The notes: generated from the letters alone by a model not told the origin. A stretch of 64,000 bases of DNA from Mesorhizobium loti (GCF_003148495.1 NZ_QGGH01000019.1:1-64000), one strand, 5' to 3'. Numbered from the stretch's first letter, positions 42,222-51,542 are shown. Translations and numbers: made by a program.

Positions 42222-43616
42222 ATGTTGAGCCGACCCAGATCGACGATTGCCCAGGCAGCGCGCGTCTTCGCGACGCTTTCGCTTGGCGTAGCCGTTGCAA
42301 TGGCGAGTTCGGTCAGCGCCTTTGCCCAGAACGTGCCGGTGGTGCGCGACGCCGAGATCGAGGCGCTGGTGCGCGATTACGCACGGCCGATCTTCAGGGC
42401 GGCGGGTCTGGCGAATGACGGCATCGACATCGTTCTGGTCAACGACCAGAGTTTCAACGCCTTTGTCACCGGGCGCCGGCTGTTCATCAACACCGGCGCG
42501 CTGATGACGGCCGAAACGCCCAACGAGATCATTGGCGTCATTGCCCACGAAGCCGGCCATATCGCCGGCGGCCACCAGCAGAAGCTGCGCGACCAGCTCG
42601 AACGCGCCAAGACGATGGCCATCATCGCGACATTGCTTGGCGCCGGCGCCATCGTCGCCGGTGCAACCACCAACAGCCGCGGCCTTGCCGGTGCGGGCAT
42701 GGGTGTGGCTGCCGGCGGCGGCGAGATGGCACAGCGCAGCATCCTCGCCTATCAGCGCACCGAGGAGATGACCGCCGACCGCTCGGCGATCACCTATCTC
42801 AACGCCACCGGCCAATCCGGCATGGGCATGCTGAAGACGTTCCATCGCTTCCAAACGGCACTCTCGCTATCGGGCGCGCAGGTCGATCCCTATCGGATCA
42901 GCCATCCGATGCCGCAGGACCGCATCGCCAATCTTGAAGTGCTGGTGAAACAGAGCCCCAATGTCGACAAGCTCGACCCGCCCGCGCTGCAGCAGCGTCA
43001 TGACATGATGCGGGTGAAGATCGCCGTCTATATGGAAGGCCAGGCCGCCGCGTCGCGTTTGATGCGCAAGATGCAAGGGACCCTCGCCGCGCAATATGGC
43101 GATGCCCAGTCGACCTACCTGTTCGGCAGTATCGCCGCCGCGCTCGCCAAGACCAATGCACTGATCAAGGCGCAGCCGAAGAACGCTTATTTCCAGGAAT
43201 TGCGCGGCGATATCCTGATGAAGGCGAACAAGCCCAAGGATGCCGCGGACGCCTATGCCAAGGCGGTCAGCCTCGATCCGGCGCGGTCCGGATTGCTGCC
43301 TGTCTCCCTTGGCCAGGCACTGATGGCCGTCGGCACGCCTGACTCGCTCAAAAAAGCCGTCGTGCAAATCAACAATGGCCTCGGGCGCGACAAGGAAAAT
43401 TCGGCCGGGTATCGCTATCTGGCGCAGGCCTATGGCGAGCTGGGCGACATACCGGGCGCCGAACTCGCCACCGCCGAGGGCCACTTCTATTCCGGCAACT
43501 ACAAGGATGCGAAGATTTTTGCCATGCGGGCGCAGCAAGAGATGAAGCGTGGCGAGCCGCGCTGGCTTCGCGCCCAGGATATCATAAACTACAGGCCATC
43601 AACCAAGATCAAGTGA
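42222..43616 (+). CDS. Periplasmic M48 metalloprotease with TPR repeats (BepA-like)
   Basis: A 464-residue exported protein. The signal peptide contains FATLSLGVAVAMASSVSAFA with cleavage near AFA-QN. The zinc motif is HEAGHIAGGH (HExxH) near residue 108, with the third ligand Glu in YQRTEEMTADRSAITYL. The C-terminal half (from about residue 300) has TPR-like helices such as PKDAADAYAKAVSLDP. By resemblance to E. coli BepA (YfgC) it could be a protease and chaperone acting on misassembled outer-membrane proteins. A DsbA-like gene follows 61 nt downstream in the same direction. Confidence 0.9.
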   Translation: MLSRPRSTIAQAARVFATLSLGVAVAMASSVSAFAQNVPVVRDAEIEALVRDYARPIFRAAGLANDGIDIVLVNDQSFNAFVTGRRLFINTGALMTAETPNEIIGVIAHEAGHIAGGHQQKLRDQLERAKTMAIIATLLGAGAIVAGATTNSRGLAGAGMGVAAGGGEMAQRSILAYQRTEEMTADRSAITYLNATGQSGMGMLKTFHRFQTALSLSGAQVDPYRISHPMPQDRIANLEVLVKQSPNVDKLDPPALQQRHDMMRVKIAVYMEGQAAASRLMRKMQGTLAAQYGDAQSTYLFGSIAAALAKTNALIKAQPKNAYFQELRGDILMKANKPKDAADAYAKAVSLDPARSGLLPVSLGQALMAVGTPDSLKKAVVQINNGLGRDKENSAGYRYLAQAYGELGDIPGAELATAEGHFYSGNYKDAKIFAMRAQQEMKRGEPRWLRAQDIINYRPSTKIK

Positions 43617-43677
43617 ACCTTCCGGTCGCGCGCTGCGACATAGCCAGACCGGAAAACAGGTAGAAGGAACAGGAACG

Positions 43678-44481
43678 ATGAAAAAGGCACTGCTGTTGGG
43701 CACCACGGGGGTTGCGGTCGCCCTGGCCATGCTGGCTTTCGGATTCGTGGCCGGAAGTCCACAGATTGCCAGGGCTGGTACCGCGCAGCCCGTCGAGACG
43801 GTGGCGGCCGACACCAAGATCGACCGCGCCGAGGTCGAAGGCATCATCCGCGATTATCTGTTGAAGAACCCGGAAGTCCTTCTGGAAGTTCAGGACGCGC
43901 TTGAGGCCAAGCAGAAGGAAGAGCAGCGCATCGCTCATCTCGGCGTGATCAAGAATGCCAAGGACCAGATATTCAACTCCGCCTTCGACGGCGTCGTCGG
44001 CAACCCGAACGGCAAGGTCACCATCGTCGAGTTCTACGACTACAATTGTGGCTTCTGCAAACGCGCCATCGACGACATGCGGGCGCTGACCAAGTCCGAT
44101 CCGGACCTGCGCTTCGTGCTTAAGGAATTCCCCATCCTCGGACCGGATTCGCAGAAGGCGAGCGTCGTTTCGATGGCCTTCCATCTGATGAAGCCGGAAA
44201 AGTACGGCGAGTTCCACAATGCGCTGCTCGGCGGCCAGGGACGCGCAACCGAGGCGGCGGCCATCAAGGTCGCGCTGTCGCTCGGTGCCGACGAAGCGGC
44301 GCTGCGTGAGAAAATGAAGGACCCGACAATCAACGAGGCCCTCGCCAAGACCTACGATCTTGCCAACAAGCTGGCGATCACCGGAACGCCGTCCTACGTG
44401 GTCGGCAACGAGGTCGTGTTCGGGGCGCTTGGGCAGGAAGTGCTGGCTGAAAAGATCGAGGCGGCGAAAGCCGCGCTTTGA
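43678..44481 (+). CDS. DsbA-family thiol:disulfide protein
   Basis: A 267-residue periplasmic protein. A signal peptide or anchor (LLLGTTGVAVALAMLAFGFV) is followed by a helical stretch of about 60 residues, then a thioredoxin fold with an inserted helical domain. The active site is CGFC (FYDYNCGFCKRAIDDM) near residue 125; the cis-Pro is in GTPSYVVGNEVVFG. It resembles Com1/ScsC-like disulfide oxidoreductases. AGGAAC precedes the ATG. Following a BepA-like chaperone, it may contribute to outer-membrane protein folding. Confidence 0.9.
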   Translation: MKKALLLGTTGVAVALAMLAFGFVAGSPQIARAGTAQPVETVAADTKIDRAEVEGIIRDYLLKNPEVLLEVQDALEAKQKEEQRIAHLGVIKNAKDQIFNSAFDGVVGNPNGKVTIVEFYDYNCGFCKRAIDDMRALTKSDPDLRFVLKEFPILGPDSQKASVVSMAFHLMKPEKYGEFHNALLGGQGRATEAAAIKVALSLGADEAALREKMKDPTINEALAKTYDLANKLAITGTPSYVVGNEVVFGALGQEVLAEKIEAAKAAL

Positions 44482-44630
44482 TTTGCTCACCGGCATATTT
44501 CTCACGGCCACATTTCCACCCGTTGTGGACAGTGAAAGAACGCACTTGCGCTCTTTCCGCGGGCAGCTATGCCCATTATAGAGGGCCCAACGCGCCGGCT
44601 TGATGCCGGCGCCGGAAAAGGTCGGTTTTT

Positions 44631-45065
44631 TTGAAAACGGTTTTCGTCCTGAACGGTCCCAATCTCAACGCGCTCGGCAAGCGCGAGCCGGGCATCTATG
44701 GCGGCAAGACGCTGGCCGCCATCGCCGAGGACTGCAAGCAGGCCGGCACGGCACTCGGGCTCGAGGTCGATTTCCGCCAGTCGAACCATGAGGGCGACCT
44801 TGTCGACTGGATCCAGGAAGCCGGCGACAAGGCTGTCGGCATCGTCATCAATCCAGGCGCCTACAGCCACACCTCGATCGCCATCCACGACGCCATCCGC
44901 GCCATAGCGCCGCTGCCCGTCGCCGAAGTTCATCTTTCCAACATCCATGCGCGGGAACCATTCCGCCACGTCTCCATGGTCGCGCCGGTCGCCGTCGGCA
45001 TGATCTGTGGCTTTGGGCCGCTCGGCTACACGCTGGCATTGCAGGCGCTGGCAGCACGCCTATGA
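44631..45065 (+). CDS. aroQ: 3-dehydroquinate dehydratase, type II
   Basis: A 144-residue flavodoxin-fold enzyme converting 3-dehydroquinate to 3-dehydroshikimate in aromatic biosynthesis. Motifs: LNGPNLNALGKREPGIYG with the catalytic Tyr at its end, QSNHEGDLVDW, INPGAYSHTSIAIHD with the catalytic His region shortly after (EVHLSNIHAREPFR). The start is TTG at 44631, since MKTVFVLNGPNLN is the family N-terminus and no ATG is available there. The stop overlaps the start of a longer accB frame by four bases, a conserved order in Rhizobiales (aroQ-accB-accC). Confidence 0.95.
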   Translation: MKTVFVLNGPNLNALGKREPGIYGGKTLAAIAEDCKQAGTALGLEVDFRQSNHEGDLVDWIQEAGDKAVGIVINPGAYSHTSIAIHDAIRAIAPLPVAEVHLSNIHAREPFRHVSMVAPVAVGMICGFGPLGYTLALQALAARL

Positions 45066-45091
45066 CCGGCCAACAAACAGAAGGCTCGAAA

Positions 45092-45550
45092 ATGTCGATA
45101 AAGAAGACCGGTGTTGACCAGCAGCTGATCCGCGATCTGGCGGGCATACTGAACGACACCAACCTGACCGAGATCGAGGTCGAACTGGGCGACCTGAAGG
45201 TGCGCGTCTCGCGCCAGGCACCGGCCGTTCATGCGATCGCAGCGCCGCAGCCGGCCTATGCCCCGGCAGCAGCCCAAGCTGCCGCCATCGCTGTGCCTGT
45301 TGTAGCCGACCTTTCCAAGAATGCGGTCACCTCGCCGATGGTCGGCACCGCCTATCTGGCGCCGTCGCCGGATGCCAAGGCATTCATCGAGGTCGGCCAG
45401 AAGGTCAAGGAAGGCCAGACGCTGCTGATCATCGAAGCGATGAAGACGATGAACCAGATCCCCTCGCCGCGCGCCGGTACTGTGACGGCGATCCTGTTCG
45501 AGGATTCGCAGCCGGTCGAATATGGCATGCCGCTCGTCGTGATCGAGTAG
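45092..45550 (+). CDS. accB: Biotin carboxyl carrier protein of acetyl-CoA carboxylase
   Basis: A 152-residue carrier. The N-terminal 55 residues are helical; an Ala/Pro linker (residues about 48-75) leads to the biotinyl domain, where biotin is attached to Lys in IIEAMKTMNQI near residue 117; the thumb is VTSPMVGTAYLAPSPDAK. It shuttles carboxybiotin from AccC to the transcarboxylase for malonyl-CoA. The ATG at 45092 with AGAAGG upstream is preferred; an ATG at 45062 overlapping aroQ (ATGA) would add ten residues. Confidence 0.95.
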   Translation: MSIKKTGVDQQLIRDLAGILNDTNLTEIEVELGDLKVRVSRQAPAVHAIAAPQPAYAPAAAQAAAIAVPVVADLSKNAVTSPMVGTAYLAPSPDAKAFIEVGQKVKEGQTLLIIEAMKTMNQIPSPRAGTVTAILFEDSQPVEYGMPLVVIE

Positions 45551-45560
45551 AGCGGGCCTG

Positions 45561-46904
45561 ATGTTCCAGAAGATCCTCATCGCCAATCGCGGCGAAATCG
45601 CCCTCCGGGTCCTGCGCGCCTGCAAGGAACTCGGCATCCAGACGGTGGTGGTGCATTCGACCGCCGACGCCGACGCCATGCATGTGCGGCTCGCCGACGA
45701 GAGCGTCTGCATCGGCCCGCCGCCATCGCGCGACAGCTACCTCAACATCCATCAGATCGTCGCTGCGTGCGAGATCACCGGCGCTGATGCCGTGCATCCG
45801 GGTTACGGCTTCCTGTCGGAGAACGCCAAGTTCGCCGACATACTGGCCGCGCACAACATCACCTTCATCGGCCCATCCGGCGACCATATCCGCATCATGG
45901 GCGACAAGATCGAGGCCAAGCGCACCGCCAAGCGTCTCGGCATTCCGGTTGTGCCAGGTTCCGACGGCGCCGTCACCGATCAAAAGGAAGCCAGGCGCAT
46001 TGCCGCCGAGATCGGCTATCCCGTGATCATCAAGGCCTCGGCCGGCGGTGGCGGGCGCGGTATGAAGGTCGCCCTCACCGAAGCTGATCTCGAGATCGCC
46101 TTGCAGACAGCAAGCACGGAAGCCGGTGCGGCCTTCGGCGACGATGCCGTCTACATCGAGAAATATCTGGAAAAGCCGCGCCACATCGAGGTGCAGGTGT
46201 TCGGCGACGGCTTTGGCCGCGGCGTGCATTTCGGCGAGCGCGACTGTTCCTTGCAGCGCCGCCACCAGAAGGTCTGGGAAGAGGCGCCCTCGCCGGCCCT
46301 CAATGCCGAAGAACGCGCCCGTATCGGCGGCATCTGCGCCAAGGCGATCGCCGATCTCGGCTATTCCGGCGCCGGGACCATCGAATTCCTCTATGAGAAC
46401 GGCGAGTTCTATTTCATCGAGATGAACACGCGCCTGCAGGTAGAGCATCCGGTGACCGAAGCGATCACCGGCATCGACCTCGTTCACGAGCAGATCCGCG
46501 TCGCCTCCGGCGGCGGCCTGTCGGTGAAGCAGGAGGACATCAAGTTCAATGGCCACGCCATCGAATGCCGCATCAACGCCGAGGACCCGCGCACCTTCAC
46601 GCCCTCGCCCGGCACGATCACCCACTTCCACACGCCGGGCGGCCTCGGCATCCGCGTCGATTCCGGCGTCTATTCCGGGTACAAGATCCCGCCCTATTAC
46701 GACAGCCTGATCGGCAAGCTCATCGTGCATGGGCGCAACCGCGTCGAATGCATGATGCGGCTTCGCCGGGCGCTCGATGAATTCGTCGTCGACGGCATCA
46801 AGACGACGCTGCCGCTGTTTCGTGATCTCGTCGGCAATGCCGACATCGCCAATGGCGACTACGACATCCACTGGCTGGAAAAATATCTGGCCAAGGAAGA
46901 GTAG
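45561..46904 (+). CDS. accC: Biotin carboxylase of acetyl-CoA carboxylase
   Basis: A 447-residue ATP-grasp enzyme that carboxylates the biotin of AccB. It begins MFQKILIANRGEIALRVLRA, has the Gly-rich ATP loop KASAGGGGRGMKVA near residue 160, HIEVQVFGDGFG, the metal-binding Glu pair in FIEMNTRLQVEHPVTE with the catalytic Arg and Glu, and the C-terminal domain with ECRINAEDP. It begins ten bases after accB, so the two are an operon. Confidence 0.97.
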   Translation: MFQKILIANRGEIALRVLRACKELGIQTVVVHSTADADAMHVRLADESVCIGPPPSRDSYLNIHQIVAACEITGADAVHPGYGFLSENAKFADILAAHNITFIGPSGDHIRIMGDKIEAKRTAKRLGIPVVPGSDGAVTDQKEARRIAAEIGYPVIIKASAGGGGRGMKVALTEADLEIALQTASTEAGAAFGDDAVYIEKYLEKPRHIEVQVFGDGFGRGVHFGERDCSLQRRHQKVWEEAPSPALNAEERARIGGICAKAIADLGYSGAGTIEFLYENGEFYFIEMNTRLQVEHPVTEAITGIDLVHEQIRVASGGGLSVKQEDIKFNGHAIECRINAEDPRTFTPSPGTITHFHTPGGLGIRVDSGVYSGYKIPPYYDSLIGKLIVHGRNRVECMMRLRRALDEFVVDGIKTTLPLFRDLVGNADIANGDYDIHWLEKYLAKEE

Positions 46905-46916
46905 CGCGCAGACGCG

Positions 46917-47534
46917 ATGACCCGTCCCTACGCGCCCGGCTATCGCATCCCCACCGACCTTTTGCTTAAGGCCTATGCCTCGGGCGTCTTCCCGATGGCC
47001 GAAAGCGCCGGCGACCCGGAGGTGTTCTGGGTGCGCCCAGAGACGCGCGGCATCATTCCACTCGATGGTTTTCACGCGCCGAAAAGCCTGAAGAAAACGA
47101 TCAAGAAGCACCCTTTCGACATCCGTTTCGATTTCGATTTCGAAGCCACGATCGACGGTTGCGCGGAAAAACGTGCGGAACGGCGGTCGACCTGGATCAA
47201 CGCGCCGATCCGCGAAGCCTATGTCGAACTGCATCGGATAGGGCATTGCCATTCGGTCGAGGCGTGGCGCGAGGACCGGCTGGTCGGCGGTCTCTATGGC
47301 GTATCGCTTGGCCGGGTGTTTTTTGGCGAAAGCATGTTCGCCAGGGAGACGGACGCCTCCAAGACCTGCCTTTTCTATCTCGTCGAGCGGTTGAAGGCAC
47401 GCGGCTTTGCTCTGCTTGATACGCAGTTTACCACCGAGCACCTCAAGCGCTTCGGCGCGATCGACGTGCCGCGCGGCAAATACGAGAAGATGCTGGCCGA
47501 CGCACTGAAGGGCGAGGCCGTATTCTACCCCTGA
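46917..47534 (+). CDS. aat: Leucyl/phenylalanyl-tRNA-protein transferase
   Basis: A 205-residue GNAT-like enzyme that adds Leu or Phe from tRNA to proteins with N-terminal Lys or Arg, marking them for ClpAP. Family motifs: YASGVFPMAES near residue 20, FWVRPETRGIIPL, TWINAPIREAYVELHRIGHCHSVE (split over residues about 95-118), GLYGVSLGRVFFGESMF and DTQFTTEHLKRFGA. Slightly shorter than E. coli Aat, as usual in rhizobia. It starts 12 bases after accC and ends the operon, converging on the DUF4440-like gene. Confidence 0.95.
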   Translation: MTRPYAPGYRIPTDLLLKAYASGVFPMAESAGDPEVFWVRPETRGIIPLDGFHAPKSLKKTIKKHPFDIRFDFDFEATIDGCAEKRAERRSTWINAPIREAYVELHRIGHCHSVEAWREDRLVGGLYGVSLGRVFFGESMFARETDASKTCLFYLVERLKARGFALLDTQFTTEHLKRFGAIDVPRGKYEKMLADALKGEAVFYP

Positions 47535-47546
47535 CGATTGAGCCCC

Positions 47547-47933
47547 TTATTTCCCGGCAGCGGCTTCCATCGGCGTATGCGCATGGAACATCATCTTCCA
47601 GCCATTGACGCGATGGACATAGCCGGTGCTGACCAGGGCCGCGTAGGGTTCGCCGTTCTCCCGCGTGGCATGCGCCTCGTAGGTCAGCATGACAATGTCG
47701 CTGCCCGGCTCGATGATACCCTTGAGGTCGATCTTCAGGTCCCGCCAACGGTTGGGCCTGGTTGCGGTCTTGGCGAGATCAGCATTGTCCATCGCCTTGG
47801 CCATCTGCGGAAATGCCACCAGGCATTCGGTGTCGGCATTGGCCGCATAGTAGGCCGCGTCGCCCGTCCAGAACCCCTTTTCGAGCTCCAGCAGCTCTTT
47901 CTTGCCGGCGGTGATCCGCTTGCTGTCTGACAT
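47547..47933 (-). CDS. DUF4440/SnoaL-like (NTF2-fold) small protein
   Basis: A 128-residue soluble protein with a helical N-terminus (KKELLELEKGFWTGDAAYY), the beta-sheet part (VMLTYEAHATRENGEPYAAL) and the terminal strand GYVHRVNGWKMMFHAHTP, the pattern of NTF2-like DUF4440 proteins. These form cone-shaped pockets and include enzymes and binding proteins; no reaction can be named. The start at 47933 (MSDSKR) follows GGAGGA. It converges on aat and lies 73 nt downstream of the DUF2155 gene. Confidence 0.75.
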   Translation of the reverse strand: MSDSKRITAGKKELLELEKGFWTGDAAYYAANADTECLVAFPQMAKAMDNADLAKTATRPNRWRDLKIDLKGIIEPGSDIVMLTYEAHATRENGEPYAALVSTGYVHRVNGWKMMFHAHTPMEAAAGK

Positions 47934-48006
47934 CGGAAAATCCTCCCTGCGCATAAATGCACGGTCGTCAGGCCCAACGCATGGTGGCCAGGACGGTTCC
48001 GAAGGA

Positions 48007-48600
48007 TCAGTTGGAGTCGGTCGTATCGGGTTCCGAAGCGTCCGGCTCAGCCACATCAGGCTCGGTCACGTCTGGAGTGGCTGCGGGCTTCGGTTTGGCT
48101 GCGGCAGGCTTGGGTGCCTCGGCTTTGGTTGCGTCGGCCTTGGCGCCGTCGGGCGCCGGCACATCCGACTTCTGCTTGCATTCCTTCAGCCAGACGTCAT
48201 AGACGGCATGTTCGACGGCGTTGAGGCCGGGGCTTTCGGCAAACATCCAGCCGGTGAAGATGCGGCGGATCTTGCGGTCGAGCGTGATCTCGTCGACCTC
48301 GACGAAGGAATCCGTCTTCGGCTCCTCGGTCTGCGGCCGCGAATAGCAGACGCGCGGCGTCACCTGCAAAGCACCGAACTGTACGGTCTCGTCGATATAG
48401 ACATCGAAGGTGATGATGCGGCCGGTGATCTTGTCGATGCCGGCAAACTCGGCGACGGGATTGGTGACCCGGTTCGCTCCCGCGGGCGGCGCCGGCGCCG
48501 GCGCGGCGGGTTCAGGCGAAGCCGCGAGGGCTGCGGTGCTGACGGCAAGGCCGGCGGCTACCATCAGGCCGCCCATCGATGTCAGGCTGAAAAAGCTCAT
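48007..48600 (-). CDS. DUF2155 domain exported protein
   Basis: A 197-residue protein with a signal peptide (MGGLMVAAGLAVSTAALAAS), a short Pro/Ala linker and the DUF2155 core (residues about 50-140): ITGRIITFDVYIDETVQFGA, then a region ending RRIFTGWMFAESPGLNAVEH and containing two Cys (RVCYSRP and KECKQ). The last 50 residues are a repetitive Pro/Ala/Asp/Glu tail. The function is unknown; the gene is regularly found next to NDUFA12 and aat in alphaproteobacteria, which was noted here too. It follows the NDUFA12 gene on the same strand by 141 nt. Confidence 0.88.
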   Translation of the reverse strand: MSFFSLTSMGGLMVAAGLAVSTAALAASPEPAAPAPAPPAGANRVTNPVAEFAGIDKITGRIITFDVYIDETVQFGALQVTPRVCYSRPQTEEPKTDSFVEVDEITLDRKIRRIFTGWMFAESPGLNAVEHAVYDVWLKECKQKSDVPAPDGAKADATKAEAPKPAAAKPKPAATPDVTEPDVAEPDASEPDTTDSN

Positions 48601-48741
48601 ATAGGGGTACCGGTGGTTCGCGCCCGGGTGATTCTGTCGATCGCCAAGGCTAGTCGCCGTTTTCTGATCAGCAAGCAGCTAAACACCAATTGTGGCGATA
48701 AAGGACCGGCTTGCACCTTGCGCCGTTACAAGTCGGGGCCG

Positions 48742-49140
48742 TTACGACCCGGGCGTCCAGGCGTCATAGTCGCCGGTGACCTGCGGGCGGTGCTGATTGG
48801 TCAGTACCGAACCCTTCGGACGATAGGCTGCCGGAGTGCCGGTCAGATTGGGCTGATGCGACTTCTGCCAGTCGCGCGGCTTGTAGTCTTCGCCGGACGG
48901 CGCGACGTCGACACGGTGATGTATCCAGCCGTGCCAGCCAGGCGGTATCGCTGAGGCTTCCGAATAGTTGCGGTAGATGACCCAGCGGCGCGTGCGGCCT
49001 TCCGAATCGATGCCGCCCTCATAATAGATGTTGCCCGTCTCGTCCTGGCCGACCCTCTTGCCATGCCGCCAAGTGTGCAGGCGCGTTCCCAGAGTCTGGC
49101 TGTTCCACCAGGTGAAAAACTGAGTAAGGAAAGTCTTCAT
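48742..49140 (-). CDS. NDUFA12-family accessory subunit of NADH:quinone oxidoreductase
   Basis: A 132-residue protein homologous to mitochondrial NDUFA12 (B17.2). Conserved segments are LGTRLHTWRHGKRVGQDE, NIYYEGG, RRWVIYRNYSEASAIPPGWH and WIHHRVDVAPS. It is a supernumerary peripheral subunit of complex I found in alphaproteobacteria, supporting assembly or stability of the peripheral arm. The start is ATG 49140 with GAGGG upstream. The other complex I genes are not in this window. Confidence 0.93.
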   Translation of the reverse strand: MKTFLTQFFTWWNSQTLGTRLHTWRHGKRVGQDETGNIYYEGGIDSEGRTRRWVIYRNYSEASAIPPGWHGWIHHRVDVAPSGEDYKPRDWQKSHQPNLTGTPAAYRPKGSVLTNQHRPQVTGDYDAWTPGS

Positions 49141-49369
49141 CACAAAACCCTCGCGCCGACGGCGCCCGTTTCCTGCTTATGGCGTCAGGCCTTGCCGAAG
49201 GCAAGGCTTTTGCCACGTGGAGCGCGCAAATGGCTTGCCGGAAACCCGATACAAGCCTGTGATCTTTCCGGGCGACAGGATGGGCGCTTGCCAAGCCTTT
49301 GCGGTCTTTCTAAAGCTCTGCGCGCCCATGCGGGCATCCAGCCCGGCTTGAGGCCGAAGGAGGTGACGA

Positions 49370-50212
49370 TTGGCCACGGAATTGCCGACCACCGATATCC
49401 GCATCAGCACTGAGGCGATTCGCCGCCGCAAGGCCGGCACGCCGATTGTCTGCCTGACCGCCTACACCTACCCCGTCGCCCGTCTGCTCGACGACCATGT
49501 CGACCTGCTTCTGGTCGGCGACAGTGTCGCCATGGTCCTGCATGGCTACAAGACGACGCTGGGCGCCTCGCTGGAGATGATGATCGCGCATGGCCAGGCG
49601 GTGATGCGCGGCTCGGCCAGGGCCTGCGTCGTCGTCGACCTGCCGGCTGGCACCTATGAGGCTTCGGCGACACAAGCCGTTGCCTCGGCGCGGCGGGTCA
49701 TCGACGAAACCGGCTGCCAGGCGGTGAAGCTCGAAGGCGGCGTCGACATGACCAGCCAGATCGCGGCCATCGTCGCCGCCGGCATTCCGGTGATGGGACA
49801 TATCGGCCTGCAGCCGCAATCGGTCGAGAAGGACGGCGGCTACAAGATCAAGGGCCGCACCGAGGAGGCTGTCGCGGCTTTGCTTCGCGATGCGCTTGCC
49901 GTCGAGAACGCAGGGGCTTTCTCGGTGGTCATCGAAGGCACGGTCGAGGCCGTCGCCGCCGATATCACCCGCCGCATCGCCATTCCAACCATCGGCATCG
50001 GCGCCAGCGGCGACTGCGACGGCCAGATCCTGGTCATCGACGACATGGTCGGGCTCACCGTCGACCGCGTGCCGAAATTCGTCAAGGAATATGCCGATCT
50101 GCGCAGCGTGATCTCGCATGCCGCCGAAACCTACGCGGCGGAAGTGCGAAGCCGGACATTCCCCGGCCCCGGCCATGTCTTTTCGGCGACAAAGAGCAGG
50201 GATGACGCATGA
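49370..50212 (+). CDS. panB: 3-methyl-2-oxobutanoate hydroxymethyltransferase
   Basis: A 280-residue TIM-barrel enzyme making ketopantoate from ketoisovalerate and methylene-THF, the first pantothenate step. Motifs: VCLTAYTYPVARLLDDHVDL, LLVGDSVAMVLHGYKTTL with the metal-binding Asp, DLPAGTYEAS, VKLEGG, VMGHIGLQPQS and FSVVIEGTVEAVA with the catalytic Glu. The start is TTG at 49370, with AAGGAGGT directly upstream, a very strong site; no ATG is available. Its end overlaps panC by four bases. Confidence 0.95.
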   Translation: MATELPTTDIRISTEAIRRRKAGTPIVCLTAYTYPVARLLDDHVDLLLVGDSVAMVLHGYKTTLGASLEMMIAHGQAVMRGSARACVVVDLPAGTYEASATQAVASARRVIDETGCQAVKLEGGVDMTSQIAAIVAAGIPVMGHIGLQPQSVEKDGGYKIKGRTEEAVAALLRDALAVENAGAFSVVIEGTVEAVAADITRRIAIPTIGIGASGDCDGQILVIDDMVGLTVDRVPKFVKEYADLRSVISHAAETYAAEVRSRTFPGPGHVFSATKSRDDA

Positions 50213-51060
50213 ACCAACCCGTCGTCGTCGACAGCGTTGCCGCACTTCGCGCGCAAATCCGTGACTGGCGGCGCGATGGCCTTCGTGTCGCCATGGTGCC
50301 GACCATGGGCGCGTTGCATGACGGGCACATCTCGCTGGTCAGGATCGCGCTCGAAAGAGCCGATCGCTGTGTCGTGTCGATCTTCGTCAACCCGACGCAG
50401 TTCGCGCCGACCGAAGATCTCGACAAATACCCGCGCCAACTCGCCCGCGACCTCGACCGGCTGGGCGTGGCAAAAGCCGACCTTGCCTTCACACCGACAG
50501 TTGGCGAGATGTATCCTGCCGGCTTCGCTACAAAAATCTCGGTCGGCGGCCCCTCAGCCGGGCTCGAATCGGACTTTCGGCCGACCTTTTTCGACGGCGT
50601 CGCCACCGTGGTGGCAAAGCTCCTCCTACAGGCAACGCCCGACTGTGCGGTCTTTGGCGAGAAGGACTACCAGCAGCTTTGCGTCGTCAGGCAGCTCTGC
50701 CGCGACCTCGACCTGCCCGTCGACATCATCGGCGCGCCGACGATACGCGACGCGCATGGTCTCGCCATGTCGTCACGCAATGCCTATCTCAGTGAGGCCG
50801 AACTGACGATCGCCCGCCAGCTCAACGTGATATTGCGCAACACGGCAGTGGCCCTGGCGGCAGGCGCCGACCAGAGCGACGCAACCGAAGAGGCCCGCCG
50901 CGCCCTCGTCGCTGCCGGCTTCCAGAAAGTCGACTATGTCGAGGCCCGCGAAAGCCTGACGCTGGCACCTTGGCGTCAACACCGCGCAGGGCGCCTGCTC
51001 GCGGCCGCATGGCTCGGCAAGACCAGGCTGATCGACAATGTGGAGGTTGCCTCTACCTAA
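50209..51060 (+). CDS. panC: Pantothenate synthetase
   Basis: A 283-residue HIGH-class ligase joining pantoate and beta-alanine with ATP. The N-terminal motif MVPTMGALHDGHISLV includes HDGH (the HxGH of the family). Others: SIFVNPTQFAPTEDLDKYPR, FGEKDYQQL (pantoate and ATP binding) and the KMSKS-like segment GLAMSSRNAYL. It overlaps panB by ATGA, so the two are translationally coupled. Confidence 0.96.
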   Translation: MNQPVVVDSVAALRAQIRDWRRDGLRVAMVPTMGALHDGHISLVRIALERADRCVVSIFVNPTQFAPTEDLDKYPRQLARDLDRLGVAKADLAFTPTVGEMYPAGFATKISVGGPSAGLESDFRPTFFDGVATVVAKLLLQATPDCAVFGEKDYQQLCVVRQLCRDLDLPVDIIGAPTIRDAHGLAMSSRNAYLSEAELTIARQLNVILRNTAVALAAGADQSDATEEARRALVAAGFQKVDYVEARESLTLAPWRQHRAGRLLAAAWLGKTRLIDNVEVAST

Positions 51061-51095
51061 AGTGGATCGTCGATGCGGCGGCTTTCTGCCCGCGC

Positions 51096-51440
51096 CTACG
51101 GCTCTCCTATTCGTCCGCTGCTCCTGACGAACAATTGCCCCACGAGGATCCCGACAATGCCTGCGCAGGCTTTCACGACTGCGTCGGAAAGCTGCGCGTG
51201 GCGACCGGGATCAATGATCTGAAGCAGTTCCAATATGCCGGCGGTCACAGCCACGAAGATCACGGCTTGATACAGTCGATTGGGGAAGCCGAGCGCCAGG
51301 GCGAAGCCCAACAGGACATAGGCCAAGGCACGCTCAACATTCGCTTCGGCGATGTGCGGCCGCATCTGGATCGGCGACAAGGTCGCGAAAGTGATGATGG
51401 CGAGCAGCGCCAGCGCTAGAGTGCGGGACAGTTTGGTCAT
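51096..51440 (-). CDS. VanZ-like membrane protein
   Basis: A 114-residue protein with about three helices: LALALLAIITFATLSPI at the N-terminus, ALAYVLLGFALALGF, and AVIFVAVTAGILELLQI, followed by AQLSDAVVKACAGIVGILVG. The TLSP segment and the ELLQ...P.R.A...D motif fit VanZ-like proteins, whose role in most bacteria is unknown. The ATG at 51440 (MTKLSR) follows an AAGGAT-like site. The gene converges on panC. Confidence 0.75.
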   Translation of the reverse strand: MTKLSRTLALALLAIITFATLSPIQMRPHIAEANVERALAYVLLGFALALGFPNRLYQAVIFVAVTAGILELLQIIDPGRHAQLSDAVVKACAGIVGILVGQLFVRSSGRIGEP

Positions 51441-51542
51441 ATCCTTGCATATCCGTCGTGAGCCGGCACAGCAAATGCCGGGATGACGCATGGCCGGATC
51501 GCTGCCGCCATGCCGTGCTGCCCGCCGGTGGCTTTCGTCGAA

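Noticed and set aside
45429..47441. A 670-codon open frame on the minus strand across accB, accC and aat
   Set aside because: It lies entirely opposite accB/accC/aat, which have unmistakable motifs and overlap-spaced starts. Its translation is Arg/Asp/Ala-rich without motifs, a usual shadow in high-GC DNA.
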